Under the pieces are notes generated by a model. That model searched no databases. It saw only the letters and a list, made by a program, of their open reading frames with translations, and was not told the DNA's origin. A program made the translations under genes and the position numbers. A DNA stretch of 64,000 nucleotides from Pseudomonas fluorescens (GTDB taxonomy: Bacteria; Pseudomonadota; Gammaproteobacteria; Pseudomonadales; Pseudomonadaceae), in the NCBI RefSeq assembly GCF_005938625.1, contig NZ_VCNJ01000049.1, positions 62,001 to 126,000 of the forward strand, read 5' to 3'. Of this stretch, positions 8,961 to 17,526 are shown piece after piece. Positions within the stretch are counted from its first letter, which is position 1. The number at the start of each line of letters is the position of its first letter.

Positions 8961-9317
8961 ATGCGGGTAATCCGACTCACTCTGCTGCTGGCGTTGGCCA
9001 TGGCGCTGCCAGGCTGCGGCGAAGACCCCAAACCCCCGGCCACCACCGATCATAACGCCATGCCCCAAGACCCGGCACTGGCGCAGATCTACGCCAACAG
9101 CTGCCAGCTCTGCCACGCCAACCCCGCCGCCAACGCACCCCTCACCGGTGATCGCAAAGCTTGGGAGCCACGCGTCCAGCAGGGCGCCGACACACTGCTC
9201 GACCACGCCATCAACGGCTACAACGGCATGCCGCCGATGGGCCAGTGCGTCGAGTGCTCGGAAGAACAATTCCTGCAATTGATCGGTTTCATGGCCGACC
9301 AGCCCCTCCCTCAATAA
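8961..9317 (+). CDS. Class I c-type cytochrome lipoprotein (c5-like)
   Basis: Small monohaem cytochrome, 118 residues. A signal peptide ends in a lipobox (ALPGC, Cys about 18), so the protein should be membrane-anchored on the periplasmic side. The haem site is CQLCH and the candidate axial methionine lies in NGMPPMGQCVECS, the c5-type end with an extra CxxC pair. ATG 8961 is chosen because GCGAGG precedes it and it gives a proper signal peptide. It lies 10 bp upstream of the lactone oxidase, for which it is the obvious electron acceptor (inference). Confidence 0.88.
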   Translation: MRVIRLTLLLALAMALPGCGEDPKPPATTDHNAMPQDPALAQIYANSCQLCHANPAANAPLTGDRKAWEPRVQQGADTLLDHAINGYNGMPPMGQCVECSEEQFLQLIGFMADQPLPQ

Positions 9318-9327
9318 GGTGTCCGGC

Positions 9328-10722
9328 ATGACGATGGATCTGACACGGCGTCAGTTATTGCAACGGGCAAGCATTGTCGGCGCGTTCAGTGCGTTGGCGA
9401 GCAGTCCGGCATTGGGCCAATTGCTGCGGGCGCCACGCTTGATTCCGTGGCGCAACTGGTCGGGCGGGCAGAGTTGCCTGCCGGCGGCGCGCTTGGCGCC
9501 GAAGAATCTCGATGAACTGACGACGCTCATCAAACAGGCACAAGGCAAGATTCGCCCGGTCGGCTCGGCGCATTCGTTCAGCGCGTTGGTGCCCACCGAC
9601 GGCACGCTGTTGTCGCTGAGCTACTTCAACGGAATGCTCGACCATGACGCGAAAACCCTGCAAGCCGAATTCGCCGCCGGTACACCGATGTCACGCATGG
9701 GCCAGCCGCTGAAAGACATCGGCCAGGCTTTGCAGAACATGGCCGACATCGACTACCAGACCCTCGCCGGAGCCATTTCGACCTCGACCCACGGCACCGG
9801 AAAAAACTTCCAGTCCTACTCGGCACATGTCTGCGGCATGCAACTGGTGACGGCCAATGGCGAAGTGTTGGACTGCGACAGTCAGCGTCACCCTGAAGTA
9901 TTCAATGCCGCCCGGGTTTCTCTCGGCGCCCTCGGCGTGGCGACGAAGATCCGTCTGCAAAACCGTCCGGACTATCGCCTGCGCGAGCGCCAGTGGATCG
10001 CCAAGACTGAAGAACTGCTGGAGGACATCGACAAAAACACCCGTGAAAACCAGCATTGGGAAATGCTCGTCGTCACGCATTCCGATTACGCCTTGTCCAT
10101 CGCCCTAAACGAAACCGATGACCCGGCCACACCACCGATTCCGCCCGAAGAGGAGGGCGGCAACGAGTTTGTCACCCTGATCGAGAAGATCGACAAGTAC
10201 GGCAGCGACTTCCCCGACCTGCGCCGCACGCTGCTCAACAGCCTGCGCCATCTGGCGAGTTTCGATGAGCGCGTCGGCGACTCTTTCGACATCTACGCCA
10301 ACGTGCGCACCGTGCGTTTCAACGAGATGGAATACTCGGTGCCCGCCGAACATGGCCCTGCTTGCCTGCGTGAGATTCTCAAGCTGATTCAGGACAAGGA
10401 TCTGCGCACCTGGTTTCCGATTGAGTACCGCTACGTCAAGGCTGACGATATTCCGTTGAGCATGTTCGAGGGCCGCGACAGCTGTTCGATCTCGGTGCAC
10501 CAGCATTATCAGATGGATCATCACAACTTCTTCGCGGCGGTCGAGCCGATCTTCTGGAAGTACAACGGCCGGCCGCACTGGGGCAAGTTGCACACGCTCA
10601 ACGCGAAGAACCTGCAACCGCTGTATCCGCGCTGGCGCGAGTTTGTCGACGTGCGCCAGGCGCTGGATCCGAGCGGACGCTTTCTCAACGCGCATCTGTC
10701 GTCGATATTGGGGGTGAACTGA
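9328..10722 (+). CDS. Tat-exported FAD-dependent aldonolactone oxidase (ALO family)
   Basis: Oxidoreductase of the D-arabinono-/L-gulono-1,4-lactone oxidase family, 464 residues. Twin-arginine signal (TRRQLLQRAS then a hydrophobic run ending PALG), PCMH FAD-binding domain (about 45-215, with RPVGSAHSF and STSTHGTG), then the ALO domain ending in RPHWGKLHTL, a family signature. The RR signal implies export of the folded flavoprotein. Electrons probably pass to the cytochrome encoded just upstream. The true sugar or alditol substrate is not deducible. Confidence 0.88.
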   Translation: MTMDLTRRQLLQRASIVGAFSALASSPALGQLLRAPRLIPWRNWSGGQSCLPAARLAPKNLDELTTLIKQAQGKIRPVGSAHSFSALVPTDGTLLSLSYFNGMLDHDAKTLQAEFAAGTPMSRMGQPLKDIGQALQNMADIDYQTLAGAISTSTHGTGKNFQSYSAHVCGMQLVTANGEVLDCDSQRHPEVFNAARVSLGALGVATKIRLQNRPDYRLRERQWIAKTEELLEDIDKNTRENQHWEMLVVTHSDYALSIALNETDDPATPPIPPEEEGGNEFVTLIEKIDKYGSDFPDLRRTLLNSLRHLASFDERVGDSFDIYANVRTVRFNEMEYSVPAEHGPACLREILKLIQDKDLRTWFPIEYRYVKADDIPLSMFEGRDSCSISVHQHYQMDHHNFFAAVEPIFWKYNGRPHWGKLHTLNAKNLQPLYPRWREFVDVRQALDPSGRFLNAHLSSILGVN

Positions 10723-12005
10723 TGGCGGTCAATCGACGTAATTTTCTATTGGTTACGCTGGGTGTCGGTGCGTTGTTGGTGGGGGCTGGAGCGTGGCTGC
10801 GACCGGGCGACCGCGGTGCGCCGTACAGCGAATACTTCCGCGCACTGAACAAAGAGTTAAAGGAAAACGGCCCGATGCGCCCGGTGCTGTTGATCGACCT
10901 CGATCGTCTCGATCACAACATTGATGTGGTGATGCAGTCGGTCAAGCGCGGCGGCAAACACCTGCGGCTGGTGGAGAAGTCGCTACCCTCGCCGGGGCTG
11001 TTGAGCTACATCGCCCAACGTGCCGGCACGCAAAAATTGATGTCGTTCCATCAGCCGTTTCTCAATCACGATGCGCAGGTGTTTGCGCAGTCGGATATTT
11101 TGCTCGGCAAGCCGTTACCGGTGCGCTCGGCAGAGCTGTTCTATCAATCCCACAAAGGCCCGTTTGATCCCGCGAAGCAACTGCAATGGCTGCTCGACGG
11201 CCCTGAACGTTTGCAGCATTACCTTGCGTTGGCGCAGGGTTTGGGCACACGGATGCGCATCAACATCGAACTGGACGTCGGCCTGCATCGCGGCGGCGTC
11301 AGTGATGTGAATGTGTTGGGCCAAATGCTCACGCTGATCAGCGCCAACCCGCAGCATCTGGAATTCGCCGGGTTCATGGGTTACGACCCGTTCGTGGGCA
11401 TGGGCGTGCCGGGGATTCTCGGCTCGCCGGAGGAGCTGTTCGCCAAGGTCATGGTGATTTATCAGCGCTGCGTCGATTTCACCCGGCAGCAGTTTCCGGC
11501 GTTGTGGCACGACGGCTTGTGCCTGAACACCGCCGGCAGTCCGAGTTATCGCATGCATGAAAACGAGAAGCTCAGCACTGAAGTTTCGGTGGGCACGGCG
11601 ATGCTCAAACCGACGCACTACGATTTGCCATCGCTCACCGAGCATGTGCCTGCGACTTATATCGCCACGCCCGTGTTGAAAAGCACCGGCGCGGTGAATA
11701 TTCCGGCGCTGGATGACAAATCTAAGCTGTTCTCGTGGTGGGACCAGAATCAGCGACAGACCTTCTTCATCTACGGCGGCAACTGGATGGCCGAGTTCGA
11801 ATCGCCTGCCGGTTTGCAGAGTAATGGCGTGTATGGCCGCAGTTCTAATCAGGAGATGGTCAACGGTTCCAATGCCGTCGGCCTCACTGTGGAAGACCAG
11901 GTTTTCCTGCGCCCGACACAGACCGAAGCCGTACTCCTGCAATTTGGCGATTTGCTCGCCGTGCGCAACGGCAAAATCGTCGACACCTGGCCCGTCTACA
12001 CCTGA
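10722..12005 (+). CDS. Alanine-racemase-fold (DSD1-like) PLP protein with twin-arginine N-terminus
   Basis: 427 residues. The N-terminus NRRNFLLVTLGVGALLVGAGA is a twin-arginine/hydrophobic export or anchor signal. The remainder is a fold-type III PLP barrel similar to D-threonine aldolase/D-serine dehydratase (DSD1) proteins: PVLLIDLDRLDHNI, then LRLVEKSLPSP with the likely PLP lysine, NIELDVGLHRGG, and SAGLCLNTAGSP-type C-terminal loops. The start codon shares one base with the stop of the lactone oxidase, indicating translational coupling. Reaction and substrate are unknown; it may be a periplasmic amino-acid or hydroxy-acid lyase/racemase. Confidence 0.82.
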   Translation: MAVNRRNFLLVTLGVGALLVGAGAWLRPGDRGAPYSEYFRALNKELKENGPMRPVLLIDLDRLDHNIDVVMQSVKRGGKHLRLVEKSLPSPGLLSYIAQRAGTQKLMSFHQPFLNHDAQVFAQSDILLGKPLPVRSAELFYQSHKGPFDPAKQLQWLLDGPERLQHYLALAQGLGTRMRINIELDVGLHRGGVSDVNVLGQMLTLISANPQHLEFAGFMGYDPFVGMGVPGILGSPEELFAKVMVIYQRCVDFTRQQFPALWHDGLCLNTAGSPSYRMHENEKLSTEVSVGTAMLKPTHYDLPSLTEHVPATYIATPVLKSTGAVNIPALDDKSKLFSWWDQNQRQTFFIYGGNWMAEFESPAGLQSNGVYGRSSNQEMVNGSNAVGLTVEDQVFLRPTQTEAVLLQFGDLLAVRNGKIVDTWPVYT

Positions 12006-12028
12006 CCCCAAATCACCACAAATCCCCT

Positions 12029-12115
12029 GTAGGAGTGAGCCTGCTCGCGATAGCGTCCTGTCAGTTGATATTTATTTGGCTGACACACCGCTATCGCGAG
12101 CAGGCTCACTCCTAC
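12029..12115. repeat. REPIN, GTAGGAGTGAGCCTGCTCGCGA type
   Basis: Two inverted REP sequences: GTAGGAGTGAGCCTGCTCGC on the left and its reverse complement ending at 12115, about 40 bp apart. It separates the lactone oxidase operon from the phdA/pdtB operon. Confidence 0.95.
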
Positions 12116-12186
12116 ATTGGATGTGTGTACACCCATACGACGTAATGAAGCTTTTATGACAAAAGTTCGGTAGCACATCGCCAGTC

Positions 12187-12204
12187 CGGTCATGCCTATG
12201 TAAC
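12187..12204 (+). promoter_or_regulatory. Candidate PHO box upstream of phdA operon
   Basis: CGGTCAT-GCCT-ATGTAAC matches 11 of 14 positions of the PhoB direct-repeat consensus CTGTCAT-N4-CTGTCAC and lies 63 bp before the phdA start. In P. aeruginosa the corresponding pdt locus is induced by phosphate limitation through PhoB. A single near-match of this length could be chance. Confidence 0.4.
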
Positions 12205-12266
12205 GCGCTTGAGGGGCCCAACGGGGCGCTTTTCACAAGCCGAGGCGGGACGCCGGGAGTGAGGCA

Positions 12267-12878
12267 ATGGGGACTATGGAACGCTACTCGAAAGTGGGCA
12301 TGCAGGAACTCGATCAACGCTTGTCGAAGATCGTCGAAGCCGCGCGCAAGAAGCCGGTTTCGGTGTATCGCTACGGCGCGCCGTGGGTCTGGATCGTCTC
12401 GCAGGATGACTGGCAGGGCGCTTTGAAAGAAGTCTCCAGCTACATTCCGCCGGGCCATTCGCTGGTGTTGCTGCGCCCGCAGATCGACGACTTGCTCGAC
12501 GCCCACCGCGACCTCCTGCATGACCTCAATGCCGAACCCGGCATGCTGATTCCCGCGCAAACGGTCATGCACATTCTGCTTCTGCAACTGCTGTATTCGG
12601 TGCCCAGCGAGCAGCAACTGTATGAACAGCTCAATTACAACCTGCTGTTCCGCTGGTTCGTCGGCCTCGGCCTGAACCAGAAAGTCTGGAGCTTCAACGC
12701 CCTCAGTCGCGACATCGCCACGTTGCTCAACGAGCCGCGTGCGGTGCTGCTCATTCAAAAAATCATCGGCGAAGTGTTCTGCGGCGCGTTGCTGCAAATG
12801 CCCGAGTTCTCGCTGAACTTCGCGCTTTTGCACACGTGGCTGGGCAAACACGCCTGCGCCTCGACAGCCAGCAATTGA
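12267..12878 (+). CDS. phdA: PhdA-like protein: Phd/YefM-type N-terminus fused to IS5 transposase N-terminal domain
   Basis: 203 residues in two parts. Residues 5-55 resemble a Phd/YefM antitoxin (YSKVGMQELDQRLSKIVEAA, then the PWVWIVSQDDW strand). Residues about 90-155 resemble the DUF772 N-terminal domain of IS5-type transposases (PAQTVMHILLLQLLYSVPSE, YNLLFRWFVGLGL). No DDE catalytic domain follows. Position directly before a TpsB gene and exbB/exbD/tonB matches P. aeruginosa phdA (prevent-host-death protein A), linked there to phage-mediated lysis and eDNA release in biofilms. ATG 12267 has GGGAGTGAGG upstream. Probably domesticated rather than a transposase; molecular role unknown. Confidence 0.75.
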   Translation: MGTMERYSKVGMQELDQRLSKIVEAARKKPVSVYRYGAPWVWIVSQDDWQGALKEVSSYIPPGHSLVLLRPQIDDLLDAHRDLLHDLNAEPGMLIPAQTVMHILLLQLLYSVPSEQQLYEQLNYNLLFRWFVGLGLNQKVWSFNALSRDIATLLNEPRAVLLIQKIIGEVFCGALLQMPEFSLNFALLHTWLGKHACASTASN

Positions 12879-12934
12879 CGCCATACACGCGGCGTTCGAA
12901 ACGCCAACAGGTCATCGCGAATTCAGGGGGTAGT

Positions 12935-14533
12935 GTGGAACCGATTTTCAAGTCACGGCTGGCGCTGTGGGGCTGGCTGCTGGTGACGGCGGGCGTGCAG
13001 CCGGCATTGGCCGAGGAGGCCGCCGAAAACGCAGCGGCGCAGCGTCTGGTCGACGTCAACGAATACTTCGTGCGTGGCAATACCGTGCTCGATGCGCGGG
13101 CGATCGAAGAGGCGGTGTACCCGTTTCTCGGCCCGCAAAAAGCCCTCAGCGATATCGAAGGTGCGCGCGACGCCTTGCAGAAAGCCTATCAGCAACGCGG
13201 CTATCAGTCGGTGTTCGTCGAGTTGCCAGAACAAGCCGTCGCCGACGGCATCGTTTACCTGCAAGTCAGCGAAACCAAGGTCGGCCGGGTGCGTGTGGTC
13301 GGCGCCAAACACTATTCGCCGCTGGACATCCGCGACGACGTTCCGGCGCTGAAGGAAGGCGAGGTGCCGGACTTCGCCAAGGTCCAGGGCGAACTCGCGC
13401 AGCTCAACAAAACCCCGGGCCGACAAGTCATGCCGCTGGTGCGCGAGGGTCAGCGCCCCGGCACCATGGACGTCGATTTGCAGGTCGAAGACCAGAACCC
13501 ATGGACCGCCAGCGTCGGCCTCAACAACGACTACAGCGCCGACACGGAAAAGCTGCGCACGGTCACCAGCCTCGGCTACAACAACCTCTGGCAACTCGGC
13601 CACAGCATCAACCTGACGTTCTTCACTGCGCCGCAGGAAACCGACAATGCCAAGGTCTGGTCGGGTTCCTACACCGCGCCGCTGACCGAGCGCTGGAGCG
13701 TGCAGTTCTCCGGTTACCAGTCCGACAGCAACGTCGCCACCATCGGCGGCAGCAACGTGCTCGGCAAGGGCCATTCCTATGGCGTCTCGGCGATTTACAC
13801 GTTGCCATCGAGCGGCAACTGGTCGAACTCGCTGTCGGCCGGCATCGACTTCAAGGACTTCGACGAACGTCTGACCCTGTCCGGCGAAAGCGACAAAGTC
13901 CCCTTGCAATACGCACCGTTCACCTTCGCCTACAACGGCTATCGCTACACCGAAAAAAGCCAGCTCGGCCTCGGCCTGAGCCTGGTTGCCGCCACTCGCA
14001 GCATCTTCGGCTACGGCAGTTCCGACGAAGATTTCGACTACAAACGCTACCGCGCCAAACCGAGTTTCGCCGTCCTCAAGGGCGATACGAATTACACCTG
14101 GACCTTCGACAGCGACTGGCAGAGCGCAAGCAAAGCCGCGTTCCAACTGGCGTCCGGGCCACTGGTTTCCAACGAACAATTCTCCGCCGGCGGTGCCACT
14201 TCAGTACGCGGCTATCTGGCTGCCGAACGCACCGGCGATGACGGCTTGCTGCTCAGTCAGGAAGTGCGCACGCCATCACTGGCCAAGTATGCCGGCACAT
14301 GGATGCAGGACTGGCGTTTCTACGCCTTTGCCGAAGGCGCGCAACTCTATCTGCGCGACGAACTGCCGGATCAGGACGCCAATTACGCCCTGGCCAGCGT
14401 CGGCCTCGGCACCCGCGCCAGCCTGAGCAAATGGCTGTCCGGCAGCCTCGACTGGGGCTATCCGCTACTCGAAGGGCCGAACACCTCGAAACAGGAATCG
14501 CGCCTGCACTTCAACCTTCAAGCCACTTTCTAA
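12935..14533 (+). CDS. pdtB: TpsB two-partner secretion transporter (PdtB/ShlB/FhaC family)
   Basis: Outer-membrane Omp85-superfamily transporter, 532 residues. The GTG start at 12935 follows GGGGG and gives a clean signal peptide (WGWLLVTAGVQPALAEE); the frame is open upstream into phdA but without a signal. Two POTRA domains (about 45-200, with VNEYFVRGNTVL and VGRVRVVGA) precede a 16-strand barrel carrying the L6 loop motif TSVRGYLAAER and ending in F. TpsB proteins secrete one large beta-helical TpsA. In P. aeruginosa pdtA lies before phdA, but no TpsA gene exists in this window. Confidence 0.88.
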   Translation: MEPIFKSRLALWGWLLVTAGVQPALAEEAAENAAAQRLVDVNEYFVRGNTVLDARAIEEAVYPFLGPQKALSDIEGARDALQKAYQQRGYQSVFVELPEQAVADGIVYLQVSETKVGRVRVVGAKHYSPLDIRDDVPALKEGEVPDFAKVQGELAQLNKTPGRQVMPLVREGQRPGTMDVDLQVEDQNPWTASVGLNNDYSADTEKLRTVTSLGYNNLWQLGHSINLTFFTAPQETDNAKVWSGSYTAPLTERWSVQFSGYQSDSNVATIGGSNVLGKGHSYGVSAIYTLPSSGNWSNSLSAGIDFKDFDERLTLSGESDKVPLQYAPFTFAYNGYRYTEKSQLGLGLSLVAATRSIFGYGSSDEDFDYKRYRAKPSFAVLKGDTNYTWTFDSDWQSASKAAFQLASGPLVSNEQFSAGGATSVRGYLAAERTGDDGLLLSQEVRTPSLAKYAGTWMQDWRFYAFAEGAQLYLRDELPDQDANYALASVGLGTRASLSKWLSGSLDWGYPLLEGPNTSKQESRLHFNLQATF

Positions 14534-14545
14534 AGGAGCACGTTC

Positions 14546-16342
14546 ATGCAGCGCCTCATTCTTTCGTTGTTGATCTGCCTGGGCTTCGTGCTCCCGGCCA
14601 CGGCTCAGGCCTGGTGGCAGGACGACTGGCACTACCGCAAACAGATCGCCGTCGACACCACGCCGCAAGGTGCGGCGATCAATCAGGCCCTCGGGCGTAC
14701 CGCGCTGTTGGTTCGCCTGCACACCGGCAATTTCACCTTTGACGGGGTGAAAGAGGACGGCGCCGATCTGCGCTTCGTCGCCGCCGATGACAAGACTGTG
14801 CTCAACCACCAGATCGAAAGTTTCGACGCGCTGATGGGCATGGCGCTGATCTGGGTCGATGTGCCGAATGTCGAGGGCGGTCAGCGCCAGGACATCTGGA
14901 TGTACTACGGCAATCAAAAGGCCCCGGCGACTGGCAACGGCCAACTGACCTTCGACCCCAATTACACCGCGCTCTATCACTTCGACGGCGCCACCGGCAC
15001 CCCGGCCAAAGACACCACCGCCTATGGCAACACGGCGCAAAGTGCGACCGGCGCGGCGATTGACGGTGTAGTAGGGCGCGCGTTGCAGTTCAGCGGCCAG
15101 CCGTTGTTGCTGCCGGCCAGTCCTTCGTTGCAACACAACGCGGGCAGTGCGTTCACCTTCAGTGCCTGGCTGCGTCTGGATCAGGCCAGTGGCGAACAAC
15201 TAATTCTCGCTCGCCGTGAGGGCACCAACAGTCTGCTGGTCGGTGCCAATCAAGGTGTGCCGTTTGTAGAGATCGACGGCCAACGTGTCGTCGCCTCCCA
15301 AGCGCTGAATCCGGGCCAATGGCAACACGTCGCACTGACCGCTGAAGGCTCGAAAGTGACCTTGTTCATCAACGGTCGCGAAGCTGCCACGCTCGCTCAG
15401 GCGATGCCGGCCTTCAACTCGGTCATGGCCATCGGCGCTGACGTGCACGAAGGTCCGTTTCAGCCGTTTGTGGGCGCTATCGATGAATTGCGCCTGTCGA
15501 AGGTTTCACGCCCGGCAGCGCTGTTGCTGGCCGACGCCACCTCGCAAGGTGCCGAGTCGAAACTGGTCGCTTACGGTGTCGATGAAGAGCAATCCGGTTT
15601 CGGTTTCGGCAGCCTCGGCTTCCTGCTCAACGCGGTGCCCATCGACGCCTGGGTGATCATCGCCGTGCTGGTGCTGATGATGTTCCAGTCGTGGATCATC
15701 ATGCTGCGCAAGAACCGCAGCCTCAGCCGCGTCAGCGCCGCCAACGAAGACTTCCGCGTGCAGTTCGCCAAAGTCGGTACGCGTCTGGAAATGTTCGCCG
15801 ACGACGCGCAACTCGCCCAGCGCTTGCAGCATTCGTCGCTGTGGCGCCTGTACTTGGTAGCGGTGAAAGAGATCCGCACCCGCCGCGAGCAGGGCGCCGA
15901 TACCTCCTCGGTGTCCGCCGCCACCATCGAAGCCATCCGCTGCTCCATGGACGGCGTGCGCACCCGCGAAAATCAGCAGCTCAGCTCGAAGCTCTCGACC
16001 CTGTCCAACGCCATCGCCGGCGGCCCGTACATCGGCCTGCTCGGCACCGTGCTGGGGATCATGGTGGTGTTCCTCGGCACAGCGATGGCCGGCGACGTCA
16101 ACATCAACGCCATTGCTCCGGGTATGGCCGCAGCCTTGCTCGCCACCGCCATGGGCCTGTTCGTCGCGATCCCGGCGCTGTTTGGTTACAACCGCCTGAT
16201 CACCCGCAACAAGGAAGTCAGCGCTGACATGCGCGTGTTCGTCGACGAGTTCATCACGCGGTTGGCGGAGATGCACGGCGAGAGCCAGTTCAGTGAGGCG
16301 TCGCATCGCGGCCATCACGCCAACCACTCCGTACCGGCCTGA
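14546..16342 (+). CDS. exbB: DUF2341-LamG-ExbB fusion: MotA/TolQ/ExbB proton-channel protein with lectin-like periplasmic domain
   Basis: 598 residues. Signal peptide (1-22, ATAQA), DUF2341 domain (about 23-125, WWQDDWHYRKQI), concanavalin/LamG-like domain (about 135-330, with FTFSAWLRLD and GQWQHVALT), then a MotA/TolQ/ExbB module: TM1 about 365-387, TM2 490-513 (GPYIGLLGTVLGIMVVF), TM3 525-548. It should form the proton channel with the ExbD encoded 11 bp downstream. Ordinary ExbB has no such periplasmic domain. Ribosome site AAAGGAGC. It matches the position of exbB2 in the P. aeruginosa pdt locus. Confidence 0.88.
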   Translation: MQRLILSLLICLGFVLPATAQAWWQDDWHYRKQIAVDTTPQGAAINQALGRTALLVRLHTGNFTFDGVKEDGADLRFVAADDKTVLNHQIESFDALMGMALIWVDVPNVEGGQRQDIWMYYGNQKAPATGNGQLTFDPNYTALYHFDGATGTPAKDTTAYGNTAQSATGAAIDGVVGRALQFSGQPLLLPASPSLQHNAGSAFTFSAWLRLDQASGEQLILARREGTNSLLVGANQGVPFVEIDGQRVVASQALNPGQWQHVALTAEGSKVTLFINGREAATLAQAMPAFNSVMAIGADVHEGPFQPFVGAIDELRLSKVSRPAALLLADATSQGAESKLVAYGVDEEQSGFGFGSLGFLLNAVPIDAWVIIAVLVLMMFQSWIIMLRKNRSLSRVSAANEDFRVQFAKVGTRLEMFADDAQLAQRLQHSSLWRLYLVAVKEIRTRREQGADTSSVSAATIEAIRCSMDGVRTRENQQLSSKLSTLSNAIAGGPYIGLLGTVLGIMVVFLGTAMAGDVNINAIAPGMAAALLATAMGLFVAIPALFGYNRLITRNKEVSADMRVFVDEFITRLAEMHGESQFSEASHRGHHANHSVPA

Positions 16343-16353
16343 GGAGCACTGAC

Positions 16354-16779
16354 ATGGCGTCCGTAAATGCCTCCCACGACGATGACGAAGATGCAGCGGT
16401 GGACAGCATCAACATCACCCCGCTGGTCGACGTGCTGATGGTGGTGCTGGTGATGTTCATCCTCACCGCCACCGCGCAGGTCTCGGGGATCCAGATCAAC
16501 CTGCCCAAGGCCAGCGCCTCCGTGTCGCTATCCGAGGCCAAGACCAAAGCGATTTCGGTGAATGACGGCGGCCAGGTGTTCCTCGACGCTTACCCGGTGA
16601 CCCTGGCCGAGCTGGAAGAGCGCCTGCGCATCGAGAAGGCGCAGAGCCCGGATTTCCCGGTGATCGTGCGCGGCGATGCGACGGTGCAGTACCAGAAAGT
16701 CATCGAAGTGCTGGACCTGTTGCGCCGGCTCGAACTGTCCCAGGTCGGTCTTGTGACCGGCAAACCGAGTCAGGGCTGA
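16354..16779 (+). CDS. exbD: ExbD/TolR-family biopolymer transport protein
   Basis: 141 residues: acidic N-terminus, single TM helix (about 25-45, NITPLVDVLMVVLVMFILTA) containing the proton-path aspartate of the LVDV motif, then a periplasmic ExbD domain. It pairs with the ExbB-like fusion upstream and TonB downstream, giving a complete dedicated energising complex. Intergenic gaps of 11 and 3 bp indicate one transcript. Confidence 0.93.
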   Translation: MASVNASHDDDEDAAVDSINITPLVDVLMVVLVMFILTATAQVSGIQINLPKASASVSLSEAKTKAISVNDGGQVFLDAYPVTLAELEERLRIEKAQSPDFPVIVRGDATVQYQKVIEVLDLLRRLELSQVGLVTGKPSQG

Positions 16780-16782
16780 GTC

Positions 16783-17487
16783 ATGACCGCACAACTCCCG
16801 ATCGAGCCGCTGCCGGTGAAAAAACCAGCGCTGCGTTACGCGAAGTGGGGCGCCGGCTTGCTGATCGGCGCGCTCGCCGCGTGGTTCCTCTGGCAGTGGG
16901 CCAACGACATGAGTGGCATCCGCCGCGAAGCGCCGAAGGTGCCGACGATCATTCCGTTGCCGCCACCGCCACCTCCGCCGCCGGAAAAACCGCCGGAACC
17001 GGAAACCCCGGTGGAAGAAAAAGTCGTCGAGCCTGTGCCAACGCCGGAGCCGGAAGAGGTCAAGCCCGAGGAAGAAGCGCCGCCATCACCGGCGGACGAT
17101 CTGGCCAACCCGATGCAAATGGACGGTGATGCGCAATCCGGTAACGACGCCTTCAACATCGGCGCGGGCAAGGGCGGTGGCATGGCCGGGGCCGGCGGTG
17201 GGCGTCTGGGCACGGGGACTTACAGCCAGTTTCTGGCGTTCACCTTCCAGCGTTTGCTGCGCGAGAACCCCGAGCTGCGCAACCTCGCGTTCTCGTTGCA
17301 GGCCGATGTGTGGCTGAGCAGCGTCGGCGAGATCACCCGGGTCGAGCTGATCAAGTCCAGCGGCAACCCAGAGATTGATACGCAAGTGCTGGCCGCGCTA
17401 CGTGGCGCGCCGGCGCTGAGCGAACGGCCACCGGCCTCCATCACGTTGCCTGTGCGCCTGTCCCTGCAAGGGCGGCGTCCGGGTTAA
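16783..17487 (+). CDS. TonB-family energy transducer
   Basis: 234 residues. N-terminal membrane anchor (about 23-40), a long Pro/Glu-rich periplasmic spacer (about 50-110, runs of P then EP/EE), a glycine-rich stretch and a C-terminal TonB domain (about 145-234, with GEITRVELIKSSGNPEID). It belongs to the dedicated ExbB/ExbD set here; the recipient outer-membrane protein may be the porin encoded next or the TpsB, though neither shows an obvious TonB box by eye. Confidence 0.9.
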   Translation: MTAQLPIEPLPVKKPALRYAKWGAGLLIGALAAWFLWQWANDMSGIRREAPKVPTIIPLPPPPPPPPEKPPEPETPVEEKVVEPVPTPEPEEVKPEEEAPPSPADDLANPMQMDGDAQSGNDAFNIGAGKGGGMAGAGGGRLGTGTYSQFLAFTFQRLLRENPELRNLAFSLQADVWLSSVGEITRVELIKSSGNPEIDTQVLAALRGAPALSERPPASITLPVRLSLQGRRPG

Positions 17488-17526
17488 TTCATTTATTTAC
17501 GCTTTGGCAAAAGGAGTTGTGTGCAG

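Noticed and set aside
12029..12115. Regularly recurring palindromes considered as CRISPR repeats
   Set aside because: They occur as isolated inverted pairs kilobases apart with no spacer array or cas gene; they are REP/REPIN elements.
12267..12878. Active IS5-type transposase or insertion sequence
   Set aside because: Only the N-terminal domain is present, without DDE residues, terminal inverted repeats or target duplication, and the gene is operonic.
12953..14179. 408-codon minus-strand frame antisense to the TpsB gene
   Set aside because: The sense strand encodes POTRA and barrel with VRGY motif; the antisense shows nothing.
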